From: an uncultured bacterium
GTDB taxonomy: Bacteria > Planctomycetota > Phycisphaerae > Phycisphaerales > UBA1924
Assembly (NCBI GenBank): GCA_938003595.1
Contig: CALKYH010000077.1
Coordinates: 1-7,840 of the forward strand
Direction of reading: 5' to 3'
DNA length: 7,840 nucleotides
Position 1 is the first letter of the stretch. Each line of letters starts with the position of its first letter. Under the pieces are notes generated by a model, which was given only the letters and a program-made list of their open reading frames with translations, was not told where the DNA came from and did no database searches. The translations under genes and the position numbers were made by a program. Of this stretch, positions 1 through 5,454 are shown one piece after another.

Positions 1-855
1 GCCGGCGCGGATGGCGCGCCAGGGGATGTAGTGGGCGACGACCATGCCGATGGCGGATTCGATCTGCTCAGCGGTGGCGCCCATCATGGCGCCGAAGGTC
101 GCGGCGGAGGCGATGGCGCCGTGGACGACATGGTCGATCTTGTAGGTCTTGAGGGAGAAGACCTCGGCGAGGCGGCCTCGGATCTCGTCGATGAGGATCA
201 TGCCGCGGAGCGCGGCGGCGCCGTCGAGGTTCTTCATCTGGGCGGCGGCGAGGGCGACGGGGTAGAAGTCGTTGTGGCCGAACTCGCCTGCGGTGTGCTT
301 CAGCTCGGGGTTGAAGCCGAAGTTGGTGCCGTTGCTGTCCCACTCGCGGACGGCGGAGGAATTGGCGACGACGGCCTTCTCGGGGGCGACCTTGATGGAG
401 GAGCCGAAGATGGTGGCGCCGGGGCGGGACGCGGCGACGGCGTAGTCGAGGGCTTCCTGGCGGAGGACGCGCGGGGCGTTGGTGTTGAGCGCGATGGCGG
501 ACAGGCCGCAGAAGACCGAGTCCACATGGAAGAGGTTGGTGCGCTCGAGGACGGAGGCGTCGGGCTGGCCGATGCGTCCGCTGATGAAGTCGATGGCGAA
601 CTGCGCGATGCCGAGGGCCTGATTGGAGTCGGCGGGGAGCAGCGTGTAGTTGGAGGCCTTCAGCCCGGCCTTCTTCACGCGCTTCTCGAGGGCGGAGCCG
701 GCGCCGGGGGCGGGCGTGCTCTTCGCGTCGGCGGGCTTGTTCTTCGACTTCTTCGCGTCCGCGGACTTGCCCTTGGCCTTGGTCTTCTTGCCGGTCTTGG
801 GCTTCTTCGGAGCGTCGAGGACGGCGGTCGCGGAGTCGGCCTTGTTCTTCGCCAT
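1..855 (-). CDS. prpD: 2-methylcitrate dehydratase (MmgE/PrpD family), C-terminus cut by window edge
   Basis: Only the first 285 residues are visible; the frame is open to the left edge, and PrpD proteins are usually about 450-480 residues. The family dehydrates 2-methylcitrate to 2-methylaconitate in the cytoplasm, the second step of the methylcitrate cycle. Residues from about 70 onward match the PrpD N-terminal fold: HVDSVFCGLSAIAL near 109-122, a GATIFGSS stretch, REWDSNGTNFGFN (the counterpart of the WLDFND region of E. coli PrpD), GEFGHNDFYPVALAAAQ (counterpart of AEWGHPSDNLGGILA), then IDEIRGRLAEVFSLK and a YIPWRAIRAG segment. Residues 1-45 are a low-complexity Lys/Ala/Pro tail with 15 lysines that is foreign to the family. 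The ATG at 855 has a purine-rich stretch (868-877) about 12 bases upstream. An in-frame GTG at 678 (Val60) would give a family-like N-terminus and cannot be excluded. MmgE/PrpD members can act on other substrates; prpB and prpC nearby favour methylcitrate. Confidence 0.85.
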   Translation of the reverse strand, partial: MAKNKADSATAVLDAPKKPKTGKKTKAKGKSADAKKSKNKPADAKSTPAPGAGSALEKRVKKAGLKASNYTLLPADSNQALGIAQFAIDFISGRIGQPDASVLERTNLFHVDSVFCGLSAIALNTNAPRVLRQEALDYAVAASRPGATIFGSSIKVAPEKAVVANSSAVREWDSNGTNFGFNPELKHTAGEFGHNDFYPVALAAAQMKNLDGAAALRGMILIDEIRGRLAEVFSLKTYKIDHVVHGAIASAATFGAMMGATAEQIESAIGMVVAHYIPWRAIRAG

Positions 856-916
856 GGTGTGGGGGGCTCTCTTCTCTGATCGGGGGGCGGGTGAAAGGGG
901 GAGGAGAAGGATATCC

Positions 917-938
917 GGGCGGCGCAAGGGCGGCGCAA
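917..938. repeat. Perfect 11-bp tandem direct repeat upstream of prpD
   Basis: GGGCGGCGCAA occurs twice head to tail (917-927 and 928-938), in the 138-bp gap between the end of the CPBP gene and the prpD start, about 62-83 bases upstream of the prpD ATG. One helical turn of spacing and the promoter-proximal position would suit a regulator-binding site. On the minus strand a poor -35-like TTGCGC in the far copy lies 17 bases from a poor -10-like GATATC at 911-916, so the repeat could overlap the prpD promoter. In DNA this GC-rich an 11-bp repeat could also be chance. Confidence 0.4.
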
Positions 939-993
939 AGGTTCGGAAAGGGCTTGTTTTGCGGGGGCGGCGCGGTCGCGGCGGGCTTCGCGG

Positions 994-1686
994 TCAGCCG
1001 CCGGCGCCGAGGTAGAGGAAGCGCCCGAAGCCGATCGTAAAGAGGAAGTTGCCGTAGAGCGCGTGCTCGATGGACGCGGCCAGGAGCGAGCGCGTGCGGG
1101 CGTAGGTGTGCGCGAACAGGGCGCCGCCGGCGACGGTGAGCAGGACGGCGACGGTGTTGAGGATGATGTGTCCGAAGCCGAAGGCGAGCGCCGAGGCGCC
1201 GACCATCAGCAGGGGCGCCGCGAAGATGGGGGCGTAGCGCTGGAAGAAGAAGGCGCGGAACATGACCTCCTGCGGGTAGGCGGAGAAGACGGGGTAGAGG
1301 ACCATGATGGCGGCCCAGAGCGCGGGGTTGCGCCTGGGGAGTTGGAGGAAGGCGTCGGGCGCGAGGGCCAGGAGCGCGCCGGTGAGCGCGGCGGCGCAGA
1401 CGGCGAAGCGCAGGAGCATGGGGCGCAGATAGGCGCGACAGGCGGGCCAGTTCCAGAGCTGGCGGCGGTCGAAGCGCTTGTTGAGGAAGAGGTAGAGGAG
1501 GCAGAGCGCGCCGCCGACGACGAGGAAGGGGATGAGGGCGCGGCCGTAGCGCCGATCGGCGTGGAGCGCGGCGACGAAGGCGAGGGGGATACCGAAGAAC
1601 AGCGCGGCGAATTCGACGGCGAGCCACGCGCGGGCGAGCGCAGACGGCTGGGGCGAGGGTGCGTGGGCGGCGTCTTCAGGGGGCAT
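994..1686 (-). CDS. CPBP-family intramembrane metalloprotease (CAAX protease-related), QE-variant motif
   Basis: A 230-residue integral membrane protein with about six to seven hydrophobic segments, of the CPBP (CAAX protease and bacteriocin-processing, formerly Abi) family. Rce1-like members are membrane-embedded metal-dependent proteases. Motif 1 is at residues 139-144 (QEVMFR) within SAYPQEVMFRAFFFQRY, motif 2 is FGFGH at 169-173, and the third conserved block is EHALYGNFLF with His208 and Asn213. The first Glu of the canonical EExxxR is Gln here. From memory, 'YPQE...R.FFF.RY' with 'EHALYG' marks a recognisable bacterial subfamily, so this is probably lineage-typical rather than decay. 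The start at 1686 avoids an upstream extension that would run into the thiolase; it has no clear Shine-Dalgarno sequence. The gene is divergent from the thiolase and co-directional with prpD 138 bp downstream. Substrate unknown. Confidence 0.8.
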   Translation of the reverse strand: MPPEDAAHAPSPQPSALARAWLAVEFAALFFGIPLAFVAALHADRRYGRALIPFLVVGGALCLLYLFLNKRFDRRQLWNWPACRAYLRPMLLRFAVCAAALTGALLALAPDAFLQLPRRNPALWAAIMVLYPVFSAYPQEVMFRAFFFQRYAPIFAAPLLMVGASALAFGFGHIILNTVAVLLTVAGGALFAHTYARTRSLLAASIEHALYGNFLFTIGFGRFLYLGAGG

Positions 1687-1789
1687 CGGAGCGGATGGTA
1701 GAGGGCCGGGGGGACGGCTAGGATTGGCCTGACGACACCCGGGCCCGAGGTGGGGCCTCGAACAACGACTATCTGAGAGGTTTTGCGCG
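1687..1789. promoter_or_regulatory. Divergent promoter region between CPBP protease and thiolase
   Basis: This 103-bp gap is the only place from which both divergent genes can be transcribed. A GAGAGG Shine-Dalgarno sequence at 1775-1780 sits 9 bases before the thiolase ATG at 1790 and supports that start. CGAGG (1746-1750) and CCTCG (1756-1760) form a small 5-bp inverted repeat with a 5-base loop. I see no convincing -35/-10 pair on either strand. Confidence 0.5.
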
Positions 1790-2968
1790 ATGGCTGACCG
1801 TACCCCCGTGATCGTGGCCGCGAAGAGAACGCCCGTGGGCAAGTTCCTGGGCGGGCTGAGCCGCTGCAAGGCGACGGACCTGGGTTCGTACGCGATCAAG
1901 GCGGCGCTGGCGGATGCGCCGGGGGCGGCGGAGCATGTGCAGGAGGTGGTGATGGGGTGCGTGCTGCAGGCGGGGCTGGGTCAGAACCCGGCGCGTCAGG
2001 CGGCGCTGAAGGCGGGGCTGCCCCATTCGATGAACTGCTCCACGGTGAACAAGGTCTGCGGGTCGGGGCTGCAGGCGGCGATGCTGATCGCGCAGGCGAT
2101 CAAGGCGGGGGACATCGACTGCGGCGTGGCGGGCGGCCTCGAGAACATGTCGATGGCGCCGCACCTGGCGCATGTCCGGGCCGGGCTGAAGTTCGGCGAC
2201 GGCAAGATGATCGACCACATGCAGTTCGACGGTCTGACCTGCGCGTTCGAGGGCTGCGCGATGGGCAACAGCGCGGAGCACACGGCGCGGCAGGGCAAGA
2301 TCAGCCGCGAGGACCAGGACAAGTGGGCGGTGCGCTCGAATCAGCGGGCCGCGGAGGCGACGACCAACGGCTGGTTCAAGCCGGAGATGGCGGCGCTGAC
2401 GGCGGAGCAGATCGGCCAGAAGGTTGGTCTGGAGCAGGACGAGGGCTTCCGCGCCGACACGACCATGGAGACGGTGGCGAAGCTGCGTGCGGCGTTCGAG
2501 AAGGACGGGACGATCACGGCGGCGAACGCGAGCCAGATCTCCGACGGCGCGGCGGCGGTGGTGATCATGACGGCGGACCTGGCGAACAAGCTGAAGCTGC
2601 CGATCCTGGGGCGCATCACCGCGTACCACACGGCGGGCGTGGCGCCGAAGGAGATCTTCACCGCGCCGGGCTTCGCGATCCCCGCGGTCCTGGAGAAGGC
2701 GGGCAAGACGGTGAACGATGTCGATCTGGTGGAGCTGAACGAGGCGTTCGCGGCGCAGACGCTGGCGAACATCCGTCAGGCCGAGCTGGACGAGAGCAAG
2801 GTCAATGTCTGCGGCGGCGGGATCGCGCTGGGGCACCCCATCGGCGCGAGCGGCGCCCGCGTGCTGACGACGCTGGTGCACCAGATGAAGCGGCTGAACA
2901 AGAAGACGGGCGTCGCGGCGCTGTGCCTGGGCGGCGGCAACGCGGTGGCGATGGTGGTGGAGCGGTAA
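1790..2968 (+). CDS. Acetyl-CoA acetyltransferase (thiolase family)
   Basis: A complete 392-residue thiolase, the usual length for bacterial acetyl-CoA acetyltransferases (type II, about 390). It interconverts two acetyl-CoA with acetoacetyl-CoA + CoA, or cleaves longer 3-ketoacyl-CoA, in the cytoplasm. All catalytic elements are present: nucleophile Cys90 in NKVCGSGLQA, the NEAF motif at 317-320, His349 in GGGIALGHPIGASG, and Cys379 in CLGGGNA. These positions differ by one from the well-studied Zoogloea enzyme (C89, H348, C378). The N-terminal VIVAAKRTPVGKF and the GGLENMSMAPHL block are also typical. It is preceded by a good Shine-Dalgarno sequence and followed 31 bases after the stop by a terminator, so it appears monocistronic. 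Whether it serves biosynthesis (ketone bodies, PHB, isoprenoids) or beta-oxidation cannot be decided from the sequence. The methylcitrate genes nearby make acyl-CoA metabolism a plausible but unproven link. Confidence 0.93.
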   Translation: MADRTPVIVAAKRTPVGKFLGGLSRCKATDLGSYAIKAALADAPGAAEHVQEVVMGCVLQAGLGQNPARQAALKAGLPHSMNCSTVNKVCGSGLQAAMLIAQAIKAGDIDCGVAGGLENMSMAPHLAHVRAGLKFGDGKMIDHMQFDGLTCAFEGCAMGNSAEHTARQGKISREDQDKWAVRSNQRAAEATTNGWFKPEMAALTAEQIGQKVGLEQDEGFRADTTMETVAKLRAAFEKDGTITAANASQISDGAAAVVIMTADLANKLKLPILGRITAYHTAGVAPKEIFTAPGFAIPAVLEKAGKTVNDVDLVELNEAFAAQTLANIRQAELDESKVNVCGGGIALGHPIGASGARVLTTLVHQMKRLNKKTGVAALCLGGGNAVAMVVER

Positions 2969-2999
2969 GCGGGGCCAACAACCGCATGTGATCGATATG

Positions 3000-3028
3000 A
3001 AAAGGGCTCCCCGAGGGGAGCCCTTTTT
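3000..3028. terminator. Bidirectional rho-independent terminator
   Basis: A near-perfect hairpin: AAAAGGGCTCCCC (3000-3012) pairs with GGGGAGCCCTTTT (3015-3027), realistically with a CGAG tetraloop, followed by T's to 3028. The A-tract on the left gives an equivalent U-tract on the minus strand. It lies between the thiolase stop (2968) and the stop of the convergent PEP-CTERM-like gene (3049), so it can end both transcripts. Confidence 0.92.
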
Positions 3029-3048
3029 CCTTCATCTTGAGAACGGCG

Positions 3049-3741
3049 TCACCGTTTGCGTCTGAGCGCAATGGGCATAAGGCCGAAGAAGGCGATCGCC
3101 GCGCCGGGGGCGGGGACGACGATCTGGAAGCCGTTGATGTACGCGGGGAGTCCGTCGCCGGTCGGGTCGTTGACGATGATGGTCAGCGAGTTGCCCGTCA
3201 CGAGGACATTGTGCACGACATGCGTGCCGCCGAGCGAGAACGCGTTGCCGCTGGCGCCGCCGGTGGCGAACATCGAGACGCTGTTGATCGTGACATTGGT
3301 GGACCCGGGCGTGCCCTGCGGCGGCGCGGCGTAGGTCCAGACCTGGTAGGAACCGTTGGCGATGTTGTTGATCGTGAAGGTGGCGGTCCCGCCCTGGACC
3401 ACCGTGCCGATCTGGCGCGCATCGTTCATGAGGAGGCGGTAGTCGCCCGAGTTCGTGGGGTTGTTGAAGGCCAGCAGGCTGGTGGAGCCGACGATCGACA
3501 TCGTCGCCGCGGTGACGCCCCCGGCGAGGTCCACCAGCGCGAAGGGGCCGCCGCCGCTGGGCACGGAGTTCCAGACGCCCACCTGGCCGGACGCGGCGCC
3601 GAAGGCGGCGGACGGGGCGCCCTGGCCGAGGGCGGGATTTGAACCGGGGAAATCGATGTCGATGTTGAACGACTGGGCGTGCGCGGCCGCGGCGAGCGCG
3701 CAGGACAGCGCGGCGGCGAGACGGATCGGGGTGCGGGGCAT
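3049..3741 (-). CDS. Secreted protein with PEP-CTERM-like sorting tail
   Basis: A 230-residue exported protein of unknown function. Residues 1-22 form a classic signal peptide (MPRTPIRL, hydrophobic Ala/Leu core, cleavage after AHA before Gln23). The C-terminus has the tripartite PEP-CTERM layout: VPAPG, a hydrophobic segment AAIAFFGLMPIAL, then RRKR. PEP-CTERM signals are recognised by exosortases and place proteins at the cell surface or in extracellular matrix; here the central residue is Ala (PAP) rather than Glu. The mature part is rich in Gly, Ser, Thr and Asn, beta-strand-like and poor in Cys and Lys, with segments such as FNIDIDFPGSNPA, WTYAAPPQG and PAYINGFQIVVPAPG. It resembles, from memory, exported planctomycete proteins with a jelly-roll-like fold. 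An adhesin or matrix role is inference. GGAGG 9 bases upstream fixes the start at 3741 against a longer open frame from 3861. The gene converges with the thiolase on a shared terminator. Confidence 0.85.
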   Translation of the reverse strand: MPRTPIRLAAALSCALAAAAHAQSFNIDIDFPGSNPALGQGAPSAAFGAASGQVGVWNSVPSGGGPFALVDLAGGVTAATMSIVGSTSLLAFNNPTNSGDYRLLMNDARQIGTVVQGGTATFTINNIANGSYQVWTYAAPPQGTPGSTNVTINSVSMFATGGASGNAFSLGGTHVVHNVLVTGNSLTIIVNDPTGDGLPAYINGFQIVVPAPGAAIAFFGLMPIALRRKR

Positions 3742-3750
3742 GACGCGTTT

Positions 3751-3755
3751 CCTCC
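3751..3755 (-). promoter_or_regulatory. Strong Shine-Dalgarno sequence deciding the PEP-CTERM gene start
   Basis: On the minus strand, GGAGG stands 9 bases before the ATG at 3741, within TGGGAGGAAACGCGTC. It is one of the best ribosome-binding sites in the window, and it selects the start that begins directly with the signal peptide. Confidence 0.8.
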
Positions 3756-3851
3756 CACGATCGGCGCCGCGGAACGAAGCCGGGTCGGTCCGGGGCCGGT
3801 CTGCTCCGGGTCCCTCAGGGCGGTCTTCGCGGCGACGGTCGGTGTGGCTTA

Positions 3852-3880
3852 GGGATACCACTTCGGGGCGGCTGCGCCAA
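3852..3880 (-). promoter_or_regulatory. Candidate sigma70-like promoter of the PEP-CTERM gene
   Basis: On the minus strand TTGGCG (3880-3875) and TATCCC (3857-3852) are separated by exactly 17 bases and point at the PEP-CTERM gene, leaving a 5' leader of about 100 bases. Each hexamer matches the consensus at only three positions, so this is a weak proposal. Confidence 0.25.
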
Positions 3881-4040
3881 GGAGAATCTCGGAGGGTCGG
3901 AGACGGCCGCTCCAGCGTGCTCCGCGGGCGGTGCGCTGTGGAATTTCATAAGCTGGAGAGGCCGATTCCGGGGCGAGGGTCGCGCCGGGTCCGGCGGGTC
4001 GTTGGCGCCCGCGTGCGGGTGTGACGGGGTGGTGTGCGTC

Positions 4041-4874
4041 ATGGGATTCGGCAAAGCGCTGCTGTGGGGCCTGGGCGGCGGGATCGTTGGCTCGATCGTC
4101 TGGGCGCTCGTCTCGTTCTTCGTGCATTTCGAGCTCGGATGGATCGCGTGGGGCATCGGCGCGCTCTGCGGCGCCAGCGTGCGCGCGGCGAGTTCTCGCG
4201 ACGACGGCTGGTCCGTCGGGGCCGGAGCGGGCGTGGCGGCGGCGCTGTGCATCCTGCTGGGCAAAGTCGGCGCGGTGGCGCCGCTGGTGAGCCAGGCGGG
4301 CGCGCTCGACCCGGTGGAGCACGAGGAATTCCTCATCTCGCTTCTGGCCGACGATGTCGTGTTCGAGAAGGAGCGCGCCGGGGAGACGATCGCCTGGCCC
4401 GGGGGCGTGGCGCCGGAGGAGCCGGAGTTTCAGTCGGACTACCCGGGCGATGTCTGGCAGGCGGCGCGGCGCCGCTGGGCCGGCATGATGTCGACGGAGC
4501 GCAGCGATTTCGCCAGGGAGCCGTGGATGTTCGCGGAGACGGAGCTGGTGGTGTCGTACATCGCCGACGGCGTGGTGGAGGAATATGTCTCATCGGGCCG
4601 CGCTCTGCAGTACATGCCGGGCGCCGTGCGGGACGGCGGCTGGCGGAGGGAGGACTACCCGGCGGATGTCTGGGCGGATGCGCTGGCGCGATGGGACGGT
4701 CTGGATGAGAACGGACAGCTGGCCTACCGGGTGTCGCTGGGGCCGGAGCTGAGCGCCGGCATGGGTATGAGCTGGCTCGCGATCCCGATGGTCCTCTGGT
4801 GGCAGCGGAGCGTCTGGGACCTGCTCTGGTTCGGTCTGGGCGTCGCGACGGCGGTGCGGCTGGCGATGGAGTAG
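4041..4874 (+). CDS. Hypothetical multi-pass membrane protein with an internal domain duplication
   Basis: 277 residues, function not recognised. The N-terminus carries two to three hydrophobic segments (about 5-28, 31-50 and 57-80); the GWIAWGIGALCGASVRAA stretch resembles a membrane module I have seen in many bacterial hypothetical proteins. Residues 242-275 form one or two C-terminal membrane segments (WLAIPMVLWW, WDLLWFGLGVATAVRLAM). The acidic middle contains two copies of one unit in ungapped register at a 72-residue offset, about 96-157 and 168-229, each with ADxVV and then DYPxDVW...RW.G. The ATG at 4041 is preferred over a TTG 39 bases upstream, because the membrane segment starts straight after it; the Shine-Dalgarno sequence is weak (GGGGTGG at 4026-4032). 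It is the first gene of the plus-strand run and lies 28 bp before the pilin-like gene. A scaffolding or sensing role would be guesswork. Confidence 0.75.
   Translation: MGFGKALLWGLGGGIVGSIVWALVSFFVHFELGWIAWGIGALCGASVRAASSRDDGWSVGAGAGVAAALCILLGKVGAVAPLVSQAGALDPVEHEEFLISLLADDVVFEKERAGETIAWPGGVAPEEPEFQSDYPGDVWQAARRRWAGMMSTERSDFAREPWMFAETELVVSYIADGVVEEYVSSGRALQYMPGAVRDGGWRREDYPADVWADALARWDGLDENGQLAYRVSLGPELSAGMGMSWLAIPMVLWWQRSVWDLLWFGLGVATAVRLAME
4326..4727 (+). repeat. Tandem intragenic domain duplication (72-residue period)
   Basis: Codons for residues 96-157 and 168-229 of the membrane protein align without gaps at an offset of 72 residues. Shared positions include Glu96/168, Ser100/172, Ala-Asp 103-104/175-176, Val-Val 106-107/178-179, Gly114/186, Gly122/194, Asp-Tyr-Pro 133-135/205-207, Asp-Val-Trp 137-139/209-211, Arg-Trp 145-146/217-218 and Gly148/220. 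That is roughly 19 identities over 62 positions by hand. The copies have diverged in DNA, which implies an old duplication kept by selection. Confidence 0.7.
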
Positions 4875-4902
4875 CGGGGTTCGCTCGGTATCGTGTCGCG
4901 AC

Positions 4903-5454
4903 ATGACCGCCGCGCCGTCGGAACAGGGTGGGGAGCGATCGCGTGCCGGGCTGCGCGCTCTGTTCGGCGCCGCGGCGATCGCGTTGGGGGCGCTGGCGCT
5001 GGTCGTCGGCCTGGCGGTCTGGGCGCCGTGGCGGCAGGCGGCGGGCCTGGTGACGGCGCGGATCAACGAGGAGAGTCTGAGCGCCGCGCGCGATGCGCGG
5101 CGTGCGGCGCTGCGCCAGGTCTGGCGGACGCTGAGCGACTATAAGGCCGAGCACGGCGCGTGGCCGGCGAACCTCGACGAGTTGCGCGCGTTCGCGCCGA
5201 TCATCGACGATGTGCTGGCCCCCCCACCGCTGTCGGAGCGGGGCGAGTTCGTCATTGACTTCGAGGCGCTGCGCGCGCCGGCGGACGGCGGCCCGGCGTG
5301 GGTGATCGTGGACGATCCGGGGTATCGAGCGCCCGGCGCCGCGGGAGACGCTTCGGCGCTGGAGCCGTTCCGGGTGGTCCTGCTGGGGACGGGGGATGTG
5401 TTGAGCGTGGAGGAGGCCCGGCGCCGCGGGGCGCGGCATAGACTGGCGCCATGA
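4903..5454 (+). CDS. Hypothetical single-pass protein with pseudopilin-like features
   Basis: 183 residues: a short polar N-terminus with basic residues (1-18), one strong transmembrane helix (about 19-41, Ala/Leu/Val-rich), a helical stretch rich in Ala and Arg (55-76), then LSDYKAEHGAWPANLDELR (77-95). That last motif is typical of the core of type II pseudopilins and planctomycete pilin-like proteins (GspG-type 'YK.D.G.YP..L..L'). Near the C-terminus, WVIVDDPGY and FRVVLLGTGDVLSVEEA resemble the closing strands of such proteins. No prepilin peptidase leader (Gly then Phe-Thr-x-x-Glu) is visible, so it may be an inner-membrane relative rather than a processed pilin. The start at 4903 has no clear Shine-Dalgarno sequence but lies 28 bp after the upstream stop. 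Its TGA overlaps the prpB ATG (ATGA at 5451-5454). No role in propionate metabolism is evident. Confidence 0.7.
   Translation: MTAAPSEQGGERSRAGLRALFGAAAIALGALALVVGLAVWAPWRQAAGLVTARINEESLSAARDARRAALRQVWRTLSDYKAEHGAWPANLDELRAFAPIIDDVLAPPPLSERGEFVIDFEALRAPADGGPAWVIVDDPGYRAPGAAGDASALEPFRVVLLGTGDVLSVEEARRRGARHRLAP

Larger units (their letters stand above)
3742..4040. other. Divergent intergenic region of 299 bp
   Basis: This lies between the PEP-CTERM gene (minus) and the membrane-protein gene (plus). It holds the Shine-Dalgarno sequence and candidate promoter of the minus-strand gene. A locally AT-rich patch, AATTTCATAAGCT (3942-3954), contains a -10-like CATAAG that could serve the plus-strand operon, but I find no matching -35. 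I see no tRNA, riboswitch, terminator or credible small gene here. The open frames across it are GC-driven extensions of neighbouring or antisense frames. Confidence 0.6.

Noticed and set aside
68..1627. 519-residue open frame on the minus strand spanning prpD and the CPBP gene
   Set aside because: It is out of frame with two well-recognised proteins and encodes mostly Arg/Pro/Ala repeats, typical of a shifted frame in GC-rich DNA.
1746..1760. Small inverted repeat CGAGG/CCTCG before the thiolase as an operator or attenuator
   Set aside because: A 5-bp stem is expected by chance in such GC-rich DNA and has no U-tract or second copy.
1687..1899. N-terminal extension of the CPBP protein to a start at 1899
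   Set aside because: It would overlap the thiolase start region by 110 bases and adds 71 residues without membrane or family character; Met at 1686 suits the family length.
1769..2881. 370-residue antisense open frame over the thiolase
   Set aside because: Arg/His/Leu-rich composition with no recognisable motif; the thiolase on the other strand has all its catalytic residues.
1957..2991. 344-residue plus-strand open frame in another frame of the thiolase
   Set aside because: Gly/Arg/Asp-rich translation is a shadow of the thiolase reading frame.
3742..3861. N-terminal extension of the PEP-CTERM-like protein to 3861
   Set aside because: It would bury the signal peptide behind 40 charged residues; the strong GGAGG before 3741 marks the real start.
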